A DNA stretch of 53,407 nucleotides from Clostridia bacterium. GTDB taxonomy: Bacteria > Bacillota > Clostridia > Oscillospirales > CAG-272. This document shows, piece after piece, positions 33,981 through 42,504 of this stretch. Below the pieces are notes generated by a model. That model saw only the letters and a list, made by a program, of their open reading frames with translations. It ran no database searches and was not told the origin of the DNA. The translations under genes and the position numbers were made by a program. How positions within the stretch are numbered: position 1 is the first letter of the stretch; each line of letters opens with the position of its first letter. Location of the stretch: contig CAAFYZ010000010.1 in assembly GCA_900767415.1 (NCBI GenBank), positions 1 through 53,407 on the forward strand. The letters run 5' to 3'.

Positions 33981-34012
33981 AAAAAAAGAACGCGAGCGCA
34001 GATTGCACTCGC
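33981..34012 (-). terminator. Terminator after the HTH gene
   Basis: Stem GCGAGTGC/GCGCTCGC (one G:U) with a 5-nt loop at 33992-34012, followed on the minus strand by TTCTTTTTTT. Confidence 0.75.
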
Positions 34013-34047
34013 ATTCGGAGAGATCTTTTGTTTTTTTGATTTTGCCG

Positions 34048-34425
34048 TCAGTCCTTTTTCCTTGCCGTCCCATCCGAGAGATAGAGGGTAATGACCGATT
34101 CGAGCGTGGCGGCGAGGGCGGCGCGACGCTCTTTCGGCAAGGTGCGCGTCTTCCGATAGAGGCGGAGCAGTTTCCACTCTTCGTCGGACAGCTCCGACCC
34201 CGATTTTCCGAGGGGGAGATCGAGGAATTCGCTGACCGGCATATGGAATTTTTCCGCGAGGAGCGGGAGCATCTTCATAAAGGAGGCGGATCTGCCGCGA
34301 CGCCAGTTGTTCACCGTCTTTTCGGCAAGACCGCACGCGCGCTCGAAGGCGGCGTCGCTCTCGTATTCGGCGGCGATCAGGAGCAGAAGACGCTCGCGGA
34401 TCGTCTCGCAGTTCTCGTATTTCAT
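34048..34425 (-). CDS. Small helix-turn-helix regulator
   Basis: A 125-residue protein with an XRE-like helix-turn-helix in the first half: AAFERACGLAEKTVNNWRRG (about 23-42). A helical C-terminal part contains ELSDEEWKLLRLYRKT. Its ATG overlaps the TGA of the flavin-reductase gene (ATGA), so they are translationally coupled. The reading frame is open far upstream, but the coupling and the match to an HTH protein of normal size fix the start at 34425. Target unknown. Confidence 0.72.
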   Translation of the reverse strand: MKYENCETIRERLLLLIAAEYESDAAFERACGLAEKTVNNWRRGRSASFMKMLPLLAEKFHMPVSEFLDLPLGKSGSELSDEEWKLLRLYRKTRTLPKERRAALAATLESVITLYLSDGTARKKD

Positions 34426-35081
34426 CGCTGACCTCTCTTTTTCGGCGGGCGGGAGGATTTTTGCGCCGTCGGCTCTTTCTGCGTGCCCTCTTTTGCGGGG
34501 TGGGGGGCGGACGGGCGTTTTTTCTTCTTCGTCGCGCTGAACCCGAACGCGCCGAGACGACGCCCGAGGGCAAAATATTCGCCGTGCGCATAAGCGAGCA
34601 GGTGCGCGCGCTCCATGTGGATTTTCCCCTTTTCGTCGAGCAGGCGTTCGTCGCAGGAAACGTCGAGAATATCGGCGATAAAGACGTCGTGCGTCCCCAT
34701 CGGACGCACCTCGGTAACGCGACATTCGAGCGCGACGGGACATTCCGCAATGGTCGGGGGCGCGACGGTGCGGCTCTCCTCTTTGGTGAAGCCGCATTTT
34801 TTGAATTTATCTACCTTCGCCCCGGTGAAGATCCCCGCACAGTCCACCGCCTTCGCAAGGGTGTCGGGCGGCAGATTGATGACGAACTCGCCCCCCTCTT
34901 TCAGAAGGGCGTAAGAATGACGGGAGGGGCGGATCGAGACGTAGGTCTTCGGCGGGTCGGAGGCGAGAATCCCCGTCCATGCGACGGTGAGGACGTTCGC
35001 CTTTTCTCCCTCGCCCACCGTGACGAGGACAGGGGGCAGGGGCGCGGTCAGCGTCCCGCCCTTAAAATGCTTGCGTGACAT
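34422..35081 (-). CDS. Flavin reductase family protein with basic C-terminal tail
   Basis: A 219-residue flavin reductase-like FMN-binding split-barrel protein. The core reads PPVLVTVGEGEKANVLTVAW at the N terminus, then FVINLP, DKFKKCGFT and VALECRV. Such proteins are FMN-dependent reductases or FMN-binding oxidoreductases. ATG at 35081 follows GGAGGTTTT. The last roughly 35 residues form an unusual Lys/Pro-rich tail (KKKKRPSAPHPAKEG...) not typical of the family, perhaps a nucleic-acid-binding or disordered extension. It is coupled to the downstream HTH gene. Confidence 0.82.
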   Translation of the reverse strand: MSRKHFKGGTLTAPLPPVLVTVGEGEKANVLTVAWTGILASDPPKTYVSIRPSRHSYALLKEGGEFVINLPPDTLAKAVDCAGIFTGAKVDKFKKCGFTKEESRTVAPPTIAECPVALECRVTEVRPMGTHDVFIADILDVSCDERLLDEKGKIHMERAHLLAYAHGEYFALGRRLGAFGFSATKKKKRPSAPHPAKEGTQKEPTAQKSSRPPKKRGQR

Positions 35082-35170
35082 AAAACCTCCGTTTTGCCGT
35101 CGGTACGGCATAAAAAGATAGGGAAGAGTCCTGCCCGACGCGGTACTTGTCGGGGTGCGACCCGGGAAGG

Positions 35171-35950
35171 TCAGTCCTCTCCGCTCGTTACCTGCATCCC
35201 CATCCAGAGTTTTGTCAGGATGCAGTCGGGCAGCAGTTTGAAGAGGAGATGCTGGAGTTTCGTGAACCAGTTGGTAACATACATCGCCTTGCCCTTTTGC
35301 GCCGCCCTGACGCACCCGCGCACGACATCCTCGCAGGAGAGCAGGGGTTTCATGGTTTTCGGCACGGTAACGCCGGGTTCGGCGGTCGCCTTGCCGAGAA
35401 ATTCGGTTGCCACCCACCCGGGGCAGAAACAGGTCGCCCGCAGTCCGAACTTGCGGATCTCGTAATTCAGTGCCTTCGTATAATGCAGAACGAACGCCTT
35501 GGACGCCGCATAAACGTTGAAGTTCGGCAGGGGGGTAAAGCAGGAGCCGCTCCCCATCTCGATGATCCGCCCGCCCTCTTCCATGTAGGGAACGGTCATG
35601 TGCGTGATAAGGACGAGGGCCTTATCGTTGAGGTCGATCATGCGGACGATCTCCTCTTCCGGCACCTGGTCGAACGAGCCGAATTTTCCGAATCCCGCCG
35701 CATTGACAAGAAAGCGGACGCGCGGTTTTTCTTCTTTCAGCGCGCGGCGCACGACGTCGATTCCCTCCGGCGTGCAGAGGTCGGCGCAGAGGATCTTCGC
35801 CCTGACCGAAAGCTCTTCGGCGAGTGCCTCCATTTTTTCCGCGCGGCGGGCGACAAACCAGAATTCATCGACCCCGGGGATATTCTTCAACTGACGGGCA
35901 AATTCCTGACCGATGCCACTCGACGCACCGGTAATGATAGCAACAGACAT
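35171..35950 (-). CDS. Short-chain dehydrogenase/reductase (SDR)
   Basis: A 259-residue classical SDR with nucleotide-binding GASSGIG (8-14), NAAG, the catalytic Ser (MGSGS) and YAASK active site (about 148-152). It resembles the DltE-like oxidoreductase group. The substrate cannot be predicted. The C-terminal part is slightly hydrophobic (LQHLLFKLLPDCILTKLW) and may touch the membrane. It is same-strand with the Rnf genes but separated by 62 nt from the Gx transporter gene; membership of that operon is uncertain. Confidence 0.85.
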   Translation of the reverse strand: MSVAIITGASSGIGQEFARQLKNIPGVDEFWFVARRAEKMEALAEELSVRAKILCADLCTPEGIDVVRRALKEEKPRVRFLVNAAGFGKFGSFDQVPEEEIVRMIDLNDKALVLITHMTVPYMEEGGRIIEMGSGSCFTPLPNFNVYAASKAFVLHYTKALNYEIRKFGLRATCFCPGWVATEFLGKATAEPGVTVPKTMKPLLSCEDVVRGCVRAAQKGKAMYVTNWFTKLQHLLFKLLPDCILTKLWMGMQVTSGED

Positions 35951-36012
35951 ACCTTCTCCGTTCTGCCGCCCTGCGGGCGGCGATGAGATTTATAGAAAAA
36001 GAAAACTATAAT

Positions 36013-36513
36013 TTACATTTTGACATATTTTCCGAGACGGTCGATCAAAAGGGCGGAGGCGATGCCGATCACGGCACCTGCGACCGTCCCCGAAAGAAGC
36101 AGAGGCGGAAGATAATAGAGCACGCCCTCGGAGCGCAGGACGACCATCGCGGCGAGGATCTGTCCGATGTTGTGGGACACGCCGCCCGCCACGCTGATGC
36201 CGAGGACGGAGAACTTCCCCGTCGCCCGTAGAGCGAGCATGACGAGAAGGGAGAGGAGCGCACCCGCGACGCTGTAGATCCAGCCGACCGCATTCCCGAA
36301 AAGCAGGGAAAGGAGGAACACGCGCACAAGACTCACGGCGAACGCCTCGCGCACCCCGAAGACGAAGAGCGCGAAGATCACGGCGAGGTTGGCAAGCCCG
36401 ACCTTGACCCCCGGGACGGCGAGGAAGGCGGGAATCTGACTTTCGACGAAGGAGAGGATCATCGCGACCGCGACGGTCATCGCGAGAAAAACAAGTCTCC
36501 GTGTTTTTTTCAA
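36013..36513 (-). CDS. Gx transporter family protein (heptaprenyl diphosphate synthase component I-like)
   Basis: A 166-residue integral membrane protein with about five helices. It belongs to the Hpre_diP_synt_I / Gx transporter family, seen in VPGVKVGLANLAVIFALFVFG and GISVAGGVSHNIGQIL. These are S-component-like proteins commonly found beside NusG-II and Rnf genes in Clostridia, as here (39 nt after the NusG-II gene). A role in quinone/isoprenoid or flavin handling is only inferred from context. Confidence 0.85.
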   Translation of the reverse strand: MKKTRRLVFLAMTVAVAMILSFVESQIPAFLAVPGVKVGLANLAVIFALFVFGVREAFAVSLVRVFLLSLLFGNAVGWIYSVAGALLSLLVMLALRATGKFSVLGISVAGGVSHNIGQILAAMVVLRSEGVLYYLPPLLLSGTVAGAVIGIASALLIDRLGKYVKM

Positions 36514-36552
36514 TCTTCTCCCTCCTTTTTTGCACTTGCCGTCATCGGCAGG

Positions 36553-36942
36553 CTACGGCTCGTTTTCGATTGAGACCATCACGCGGTTCGGCAGACAGAC
36601 GATCCGCTCGCCCTCCCGCGAGATCTCCCCCTGACGGATACAGAGACCGTCGGGGCAGTCGGCGCGCTCCATGTGGGCGCGCCCGTCCCGGATGACCAAA
36701 AGATTGGTACCGCCGTTCAGCGAATAGGAGCCGTCGACGTCGAGGGGATAGCGTGCGACGATCTCGTCGCCGACGCGCACCGTCACCGTGTTCCCCTGCG
36801 GGGAGGAGAAGAAAAACCAAAGACATAAAAATCCCCCGACAAGGAGCACCCCGAGAATCAGAAAAAGATCGGCGCGACGAAGGATGCGTCGTCCCCCGTC
36901 GGGGCGGACGTCGTCGGTTCGGTTTTCGTTTTCCTGTTTCAT
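36553..36942 (-). CDS. NusG domain II-containing membrane protein
   Basis: A 129-residue protein: a basic cytoplasmic N terminus, one membrane helix (about 27-46), then an extracytoplasmic NusG-II-like beta domain with a CPDGLC motif (about 96-101). This family regularly sits with rnf genes and the Gx transporter in Clostridia. The cysteine pair could be redox-active. Function not established. Confidence 0.82.
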   Translation of the reverse strand: MKQENENRTDDVRPDGGRRILRRADLFLILGVLLVGGFLCLWFFFSSPQGNTVTVRVGDEIVARYPLDVDGSYSLNGGTNLLVIRDGRAHMERADCPDGLCIRQGEISREGERIVCLPNRVMVSIENEP

Positions 36943-36990
36943 CGGATCGGACTTCCTTTCCCGGGGGAAAATGTAGGCACAGGGGCGCGG

Positions 36991-37806
36991 TCAGTCAAAG
37001 TGCGCGCCGCAGATAAAACTTCCTTCGTGGATACAGCCGACGGGGCAGACGCTCCGACAGATACCGCACCCGGTGCAGAGATCGTAGTTGATCGTGGCGA
37101 GGTTGTCCTCTACGCGGATGGCACCCGAGGGGCAGGCGCGCTCGCACTTTCCGCAGGCGATACAGCCGTTGGAGCAGTTCTTGCGCGTGACGGCACCCTT
37201 ATCGTGATTTGAGCATTTGACGACGACACGGACGGTGTCGTTCACGAGATGGATCAGGTGGTTCGGGCAGGCACGCGTGCAGATGCCGCACCCCACACAG
37301 CGGCGGGGATCGACGTGGGCGACGCCGTTTTCGATGCAGATCGCATCATGCGGGCACACCGCCGCACAGTCGCCGTAGCCGAGGCAGGCGTAGGTGCAGA
37401 AGCGGTCGCCCGAGTAGTTCATGTTCGCCGCCTTGCAGGTGGCGGGACCTTCATATTCGAATTTTCTTCCGTCCGCGTCGCAGGTGCCGTTGCAGGCGAC
37501 GTATGCCACGCGCTCGACCACGTCCGCCGCCTCTACGCCGAGGATCCCGGCGATGCTCCGCGCGGCGGCGTCGCCGCCGGGAACGCAGAGGTTCGTCTGA
37601 TCGGTCGTCCCCTCGGAGAGGGCTTTCGCATAGCCGTCACAGCCGCTGAAACCGCAGGCACCGCAGTTGGCACCCGGCAGACAGTCGCGGATGGCGGCGG
37701 CGCGTTCGTCCTCCTTCACGGCGAAGAAGATCGAGGCGAGAGTCAGGAGCAGGGCACACAGTACCGCGATCGCGGAAAGGATCAGTACAGGAATCAGGAT
37801 TTCCAT
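36991..37806 (-). CDS. rnfB: Rnf electron transport complex subunit RnfB
   Basis: A 271-residue iron-sulfur subunit that accepts electrons from reduced ferredoxin in the Na+/H+-pumping ferredoxin:NAD+ oxidoreductase. An N-terminal membrane helix (about 3-28) is followed by the 4Fe-4S cysteine cluster CLPGANCGACGFSGC (42-56) and several CxxCxxCxxxC ferredoxin motifs (for example CVGCGICTRACP, CIACGKCERACP, CTGCGICRSVCP). Last rnf gene of the cluster; 48 nt before the NusG-II gene. Confidence 0.95.
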   Translation of the reverse strand: MEILIPVLILSAIAVLCALLLTLASIFFAVKEDERAAAIRDCLPGANCGACGFSGCDGYAKALSEGTTDQTNLCVPGGDAAARSIAGILGVEAADVVERVAYVACNGTCDADGRKFEYEGPATCKAANMNYSGDRFCTYACLGYGDCAAVCPHDAICIENGVAHVDPRRCVGCGICTRACPNHLIHLVNDTVRVVVKCSNHDKGAVTRKNCSNGCIACGKCERACPSGAIRVEDNLATINYDLCTGCGICRSVCPVGCIHEGSFICGAHFD

Positions 37807-37837
37807 CGGATCGTTCCTTTCATTCTTAATTCTCGTG

Positions 37838-38434
37838 TCACTTCAGGATCGTCTCCACAATGCCCGCAAAACCGTAGAAGGCGAGGGAGACGATGGCGGC
37901 GGCGATCAGCGTCACGGGCAGACCGCGGAAGGGCTTCGGCGACGGGCAATTCTCGATACGGGAGCGCACGCCGGCGAAGAGCACCATGGCGAAGAGGAAG
38001 CCGAGACCGACACCGAGAGAGGAAAACATCGACTCAAGGAAGTTGTAGCCGTCGGTCACGTTGTTGATCGCGACGCCGAGCACGGCGCAGTTGGTCGTGA
38101 TCAGAGGGAGATAGACGCCGAGAGATTTATGCAGTGCGGGGAGGAACTTCTTGAGAACCAGTTCGACGAACTGTACCAGTGCCGCAATCACGAGAATGAA
38201 AACAATCGTTTGCAGATATTCGAGTTTCAGCGGTGTGAGGACGAAGGTCTGCAGCGGATACGTTACCGCCGTCGCACACAGCATGACGAAGGTGACGGCG
38301 ATGCCCATGCCGCTCGCCTGATCGAACTTTTTCGATACGCCGAGGAAGGGGCAGATGCCGAGGAACTTCTGAAGAACGTAGTTGTTGACGAGCACACCGC
38401 TCATCAGAATCAGAATCAGAGATTTGACAGTCAT
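37838..38434 (-). CDS. rnfA: Rnf complex subunit RnfA
   Basis: A 198-residue membrane subunit with six helices. Typical segments are NNYVLQKFLGICPFLGVSKK at the N terminus and NCAVLGVAINN in the middle. RnfA and RnfE have opposite topology and together hold an intramembrane Fe-S cluster. Its ATG overlaps the rnfE stop (ATGA). Confidence 0.95.
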   Translation of the reverse strand: MTVKSLILILMSGVLVNNYVLQKFLGICPFLGVSKKFDQASGMGIAVTFVMLCATAVTYPLQTFVLTPLKLEYLQTIVFILVIAALVQFVELVLKKFLPALHKSLGVYLPLITTNCAVLGVAINNVTDGYNFLESMFSSLGVGLGFLFAMVLFAGVRSRIENCPSPKPFRGLPVTLIAAAIVSLAFYGFAGIVETILK

Positions 38435-39174
38435 TGTGCGTCCTCCTTATTCTCCGGCTCACGCTCGCCCGCCTCTTCCGCAATCTCGGTTACTTCACTG
38501 CAGGAAGTCTTTCCGCACAGGGCGGCAGAGGGGCAGCTCTCACAGCTGAATTCTTTTTTCATCACACCGCCCTGCTTTTCGCGCAGTTTGTTCATCAGAG
38601 CGATGAGAAGTCCGAAGACGAGGAACCCGCCGGGTGCCTGCGTCAGGATCGGAATGTGATACTCTTTGAGGAAGGGGATCTCAAGCCCGGCGAACGTCCC
38701 GTTGCCGAAGACTTCGCGGATCGTCGCCATGGCAAGGAGGGCGAGAAGGAAGCCGAGTCCCATGCCGAGTCCGTCGAGCATGGAGTCGGTGACGGGGTGC
38801 TTACGGGCGAACATCTCGGCTCTGCCGAGAATGATGCAGTTGACGACGATCAGGGCAAGATAGACGCCCATCATTTCGTAAAGGGAGGGTAAAAACGCGT
38901 GCAGCAACATCTGTACCACCGAGACGAAACCGGCGATAATGACGATGTAGCAGGGGATACGCACCGTGTCGGGGATGACCTTGCGCAGGGCGGAGATCGC
39001 CGCGTTCGAGCAGACGAGGACGGCGGTCGCCGCAAGTCCCATGCCGACGGCGGAGATGACGCTCCCCGTCTGGGCGAGGGTCGGGCAGGTGCCGAGAACG
39101 AGGACGAGAACGGGGTTTTCCATGATCAGTCCGCGCAGGAGGATCATGAGTTTGTTGTTTTTGATCTTGTTCAT
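38431..39174 (-). CDS. rnfE: Rnf complex subunit RnfE with cysteine-rich C-terminal tail
   Basis: A 247-residue membrane subunit homologous to RnfA: NPVLVLVLGTCPTLAQTGS near the N terminus, NCIILGRAEMFA in the middle. After the last helix an extra tail of about 45 residues contains a cysteine cluster (CESCPSAALCGKTSC), which standard RnfE lacks. The tail might bind metal. Starts 11 nt after rnfG and overlaps rnfA. Confidence 0.93.
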   Translation of the reverse strand: MNKIKNNKLMILLRGLIMENPVLVLVLGTCPTLAQTGSVISAVGMGLAATAVLVCSNAAISALRKVIPDTVRIPCYIVIIAGFVSVVQMLLHAFLPSLYEMMGVYLALIVVNCIILGRAEMFARKHPVTDSMLDGLGMGLGFLLALLAMATIREVFGNGTFAGLEIPFLKEYHIPILTQAPGGFLVFGLLIALMNKLREKQGGVMKKEFSCESCPSAALCGKTSCSEVTEIAEEAGEREPENKEDAQ

Positions 39175-39185
39175 ACCGTACCTCC

Positions 39186-39716
39186 TTACTTCGTAAGCAG
39201 CGCGTTGTCATACAGCACGCCGAACGCGTCTTTGATCGCCTCGCGGAAGGCGGTCGAGGAATAGGTGACGCCGGCGACGAGCTTGACCCCCGAGAGGGTT
39301 TCGTCCTTTCCGACGTAGGTCGCGGGATAGGTCTCTTTGCCGAAATCTTTCGATTCGGTATAGGAGGTCAGGCGGATCCCCGTGATCTTCCCGTCCGCAC
39401 CGATGCCGACGGTGATGTTCATCGGGTCGCCCGAGGTGTATTGCGAGGTGGTCGAGAGGAGAAGGACGAAGCCACGCCCTTCGGTCTCACGGTAGACGCT
39501 CTTGACCGTAGCGGGAAGGGAGAGCCCCTGCTCTTCGGTGAAGTCCGCGCCGTCCGGCATGACGAGACGGAGGGATTCCATCTCTTTTTGCCGATTGTTT
39601 TCTTCCACGATCGGGGCGGTAAAGAGGTTCACCGCCGCGAGTGCCAGTGCCACCACGAGACAGATCGCCGTCAGGACGATGGCGGGCATGAATTTCTGTT
39701 TCTGTTCAGCCGTCAT
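39186..39716 (-). CDS. rnfG: Rnf complex subunit RnfG (covalent FMN)
   Basis: A 176-residue subunit with one N-terminal membrane helix and an extracytoplasmic FMN-binding domain. The C-terminal GVTYSSTAF segment carries the threonine expected to bind FMN through a phosphoester bond. ATG at 39716 overlaps the rnfD stop (ATGA), which fixes the start; the open frame reaches 39752. Confidence 0.93.
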   Translation of the reverse strand: MTAEQKQKFMPAIVLTAICLVVALALAAVNLFTAPIVEENNRQKEMESLRLVMPDGADFTEEQGLSLPATVKSVYRETEGRGFVLLLSTTSQYTSGDPMNITVGIGADGKITGIRLTSYTESKDFGKETYPATYVGKDETLSGVKLVAGVTYSSTAFREAIKDAFGVLYDNALLTK

Positions 39717-40657
39717 TTTTCGGCACCTCCGAGCGGACGCTTTGCCGTCCATTTTTCAATATAGGGAGAGAGAATGTTCATGAAGAGAATGGCGAAGGAG
39801 ACTCCCTCGGGATACGCACCGTAAAAACGGATCAGCGAGGTGATAAGTCCGCACCCGAAGGCGAAGACGACGCGCCCGAGTTTGTTGATCGGTCCCGTCA
39901 CGTAGTCGGTCGCCATGAAGATCGCACCGATGAGAAGTCCGCCCGAGAGAATCTCGTAGAGGGCGAACAGCGTGTCCCCCGTGACGAAGAGAGAGAAGAT
40001 ATAGACCGTGCCGATAAAGGTCACGGGCACATACCAGTCGATCACCCGACGGGCGACCAGATAGACGAATCCGAGAAGAAGCGCAATCGCGCAGGTCTCG
40101 CCCATCGCGCCGCCGCGCAGACCGAGGAACATATCCTTGAGCGGGGGGAGAGCCGCAGAGCCGCCCTTGATGATCTTCGCGATGCTTTCGAGCGGGGTCG
40201 CACCCGCGACGAGGTTTTCGCCGACGATGGGCAGTGTGCCGCCCGCCGTCTCGGAGAAGGCGATCAGCATGAAGACTCTGCCGGTAATCGCGGGGTTCGC
40301 GAAGTTACAGCCGAGCCCGCCGAAAAGACACTTGACGACGAGGATGGCGAAGACCGAGCCGATCACGCACTGCCACACCGGGACGTCGGCATGGATGTTC
40401 AGCGCGAGCAGAAGTCCGGTGACGACGGCGGAGAGATCTTCGATCGTCTGTTTTTTCTTGGTAATGAGGTTGAAAAGATATTCCGTCAGCACCGCCGTCG
40501 CCACGCAGGCGAAAATAATCACGAAAGCGGGGAGTCCGAAGAGGACGACCGCCGCGATGGTAGCCGGTGCGAGTGCGATCAGCACATCTCCCATCAGACG
40601 GCTTGTCGTGACGGAGGAGCGGATGTGCGGTGAGGAGGATACAATGAGTTTTTCCAT
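39713..40657 (-). CDS. rnfD: Rnf complex subunit RnfD
   Basis: A 314-residue membrane subunit with about nine to ten helices and covalent FMN, expected on the threonine in the GATPLESI segment. The hallmark GLGCNFANPAITGRVFM is present. With RnfG, A and E it carries electrons across the membrane and couples them to ion export. Starts 13 nt after rnfC. Confidence 0.95.
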   Translation of the reverse strand: MEKLIVSSSPHIRSSVTTSRLMGDVLIALAPATIAAVVLFGLPAFVIIFACVATAVLTEYLFNLITKKKQTIEDLSAVVTGLLLALNIHADVPVWQCVIGSVFAILVVKCLFGGLGCNFANPAITGRVFMLIAFSETAGGTLPIVGENLVAGATPLESIAKIIKGGSAALPPLKDMFLGLRGGAMGETCAIALLLGFVYLVARRVIDWYVPVTFIGTVYIFSLFVTGDTLFALYEILSGGLLIGAIFMATDYVTGPINKLGRVVFAFGCGLITSLIRFYGAYPEGVSFAILFMNILSPYIEKWTAKRPLGGAEK

Positions 40658-40670
40658 GAGATCCCTTCCT

Positions 40671-42002
40671 TTACTTCAGTGTGTCGACGTGCGCCTTGTA
40701 TGCGCGCAGATCGGCTTTGGCGAGGCGGTTCGTCTCGACGAGCGGACGCTTCGCCGGGCAGACATAAGAGCAACAGCCGCATTCGATGCAGAGATTGATC
40801 TTCGCGTCTTCCAGCCGCGCGGCACGGTCGGCGGGGTCTTCCGTCTTCATGGCGCGGGCATAGAGCGTCGGGTTCAGGTGCATCGGGCAGTTGTCGACGC
40901 ATCTGCCGCAGTGGATGCAGGCGGTCGATTCCGGGAGTTTCGCGTCGTGCTCGTCGAAGACGGTCAGCGCGTTCGTCGTTTTCAGCACGGGGTCGAGCGG
41001 GGAGGCGACCGCGACACCCATCATCGGACCGCCGAGCAGGATCTTGCCGACGGGACGGGAGGTCCCCCCTGCGAACTCGATGACGTCGCCGATCCTTGTC
41101 CCGATGGGGACGATGACGTTCTTCGGCTCTTTCACGGCGGAGCCGTCAACCGTCACGCACTTTTCGACAAGGGGCATTCCGGTGTCGAAATACTTCGCAA
41201 GGAAGGCGAGGGAGGTGATGTTGATCACCAGTGCGCCGACATCGGCGGGCAGTTTCCCCTCCGGGACGATACGCCCCGTGGTATTGTAGATCAGGATCTT
41301 CTCGCCGCCCTGCGGATAGGTGGCGGGCAGGGAGAAGACGTGTACCTTCGGCTCGGCGTGGAAGATCTCGCTCATCTTCGCGATGGCGTCGGGCTTGTTC
41401 TTTTCGATCCCGATGATAAAGTCCGATGCCGGGACATACTGCATGAGGAGGAGCATCCCGCGGTAGACGGCGTCGGTGTCGAACAGCATGGTGTGCGTAT
41501 CCGAGGTGATGTACGGCTCGCATTCCGCCGCGTTGATGATGACGATGTCGATCTGTCCTTTTTTCACGGCGTCGAGTTTGACCTGCGTCGGGAATCCGGC
41601 ACCGCCGAGACCGACGAGCCCGCTCTCCCGCACCGCGGCGGAGAGAGAATCGAAGTCGGTGATGACGGGCGGCGCGATCCCTTCGGCTGGGGTCATCATA
41701 CCGTCCGAGGTGATACGGATGGCGTCGACGGTGCGACCGCCGGCGGTGAGATACGGCTCGATCTTCGAGACGGTGCCGGAGACGGAGGCGTAGATCGGCG
41801 AGGAGACATAGCCCGTCGCCTCCGCGATCTTCTGCCCGACCCTGACGGTGTCTCCGACTTTGACAATGGGAGCGGCGGGTGCACCGATGTGCTGGGAGAG
41901 CGGGAGAAGCACTTCTGCGGGCGGCGTCATGCGCACCGCGCGGGAGTGGGCGGTCGCTTTTTTGTGCGGCAGGCGCGTTTTACCGAGTTTGAAAAACGGC
42001 AT
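40671..42002 (-). CDS. rnfC: Rnf complex subunit RnfC
   Basis: A 443-residue peripheral subunit that binds FMN and NAD(H) and reduces NAD+. Visible are the flavin/NAD segment GGAGFPTQVKL, a barrel-sandwich motif (IYASVSGTVSKIEP), and two C-terminal 4Fe-4S motifs CIHCGRCVDNCP and CIECGCCSYVCP. The start is uncertain. The ATG at 42002 gives a family-like N terminus (MPFFKLGKTRLPHKKATA) but has a GGGGG-TCTTCT-CCCCC hairpin rather than a good ribosome site upstream. The ATG at 42050 in the same frame would add 16 residues. Confidence 0.93.
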   Translation of the reverse strand: MPFFKLGKTRLPHKKATAHSRAVRMTPPAEVLLPLSQHIGAPAAPIVKVGDTVRVGQKIAEATGYVSSPIYASVSGTVSKIEPYLTAGGRTVDAIRITSDGMMTPAEGIAPPVITDFDSLSAAVRESGLVGLGGAGFPTQVKLDAVKKGQIDIVIINAAECEPYITSDTHTMLFDTDAVYRGMLLLMQYVPASDFIIGIEKNKPDAIAKMSEIFHAEPKVHVFSLPATYPQGGEKILIYNTTGRIVPEGKLPADVGALVINITSLAFLAKYFDTGMPLVEKCVTVDGSAVKEPKNVIVPIGTRIGDVIEFAGGTSRPVGKILLGGPMMGVAVASPLDPVLKTTNALTVFDEHDAKLPESTACIHCGRCVDNCPMHLNPTLYARAMKTEDPADRAARLEDAKINLCIECGCCSYVCPAKRPLVETNRLAKADLRAYKAHVDTLK

Positions 42003-42160
42003 GTTCGTGAGCGGGGGAGAAGACCCCCCTATCCTTTCTCGTTTTTGCATAGGAAAAGACCCACCGGGAGCGTCTGCCCGCGGGCGGACGCGATACGCGA
42101 AAACCGCTCTTTTGCAGGGAAAAGGGGCAGAGCGGGCGCGTCGGTCGGTTCATACCCTAT

Positions 42161-42189
42161 ATTATAATATATTATTCCGCGTCTGTCAA
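42161..42189 (-). promoter_or_regulatory. Perfect consensus promoter of the rnf operon
   Basis: On the minus strand TTGACA (42189-42184), 17-nt spacer, TATAAT (42166-42161). This implies high, probably constitutive expression and a leader of about 100-150 nt. Confidence 0.85.
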
Positions 42190-42404
42190 GGAATTTTCCG
42201 AATTTCCCGATTTTTTCGCTCTCCCGCCCGTCTTCTTTTTCGGAAGGAGAAAAGCGCGACCTATTGTTAAAAATTTGTCAAAAACGGAAAGTATTCTTTA
42301 CATAATCAAAAGAAAACCGATGCCCGCCGCGAAAATATCCGTTCTTTTTCTCCGTCGCAGCTCTTCGCGCCGCTCTGTTTTTCGCCCGATTTTTTCGCAG
42401 AAAG
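42190..42404. other. Non-coding spacer between fab and rnf operons
   Basis: No gene is supported on either strand. The stretch is a mix of T-rich and pyrimidine-rich sequence without a repeated unit. Confidence 0.5.
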
Positions 42405-42441
42405 CAAAAGAAAAGGAGAGACACGCACACGGTGTCTCTCC
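42405..42441 (-). terminator. Terminator of the acyl carrier/ketosynthase/acc operon
   Basis: A 10-bp stem GGAGAGACAC (42415-42424)/GTGTCTCTCC (42432-42441) with a T-rich tail (TTTTCTTTT) on the minus strand. Confidence 0.8.
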
Positions 42442-42504
42442 ATAAAAATCCGATTCGGAATCTTTTGAAAAATCAAAAAATGCAAAGAAAAGTATGCGTA
42501 TTTA

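Noticed and set aside
34426..34797. 124-codon N-terminal extension of the HTH protein
   Set aside because: Arg-rich antisense-like sequence overlapping the flavin reductase; the ATGA coupling fixes the shorter start.
42003..42050. Upstream ATG (42050) as the rnfC start
   Set aside because: It would add 16 residues not typical of RnfC; kept only as an alternative since neither start has a strong ribosome site.
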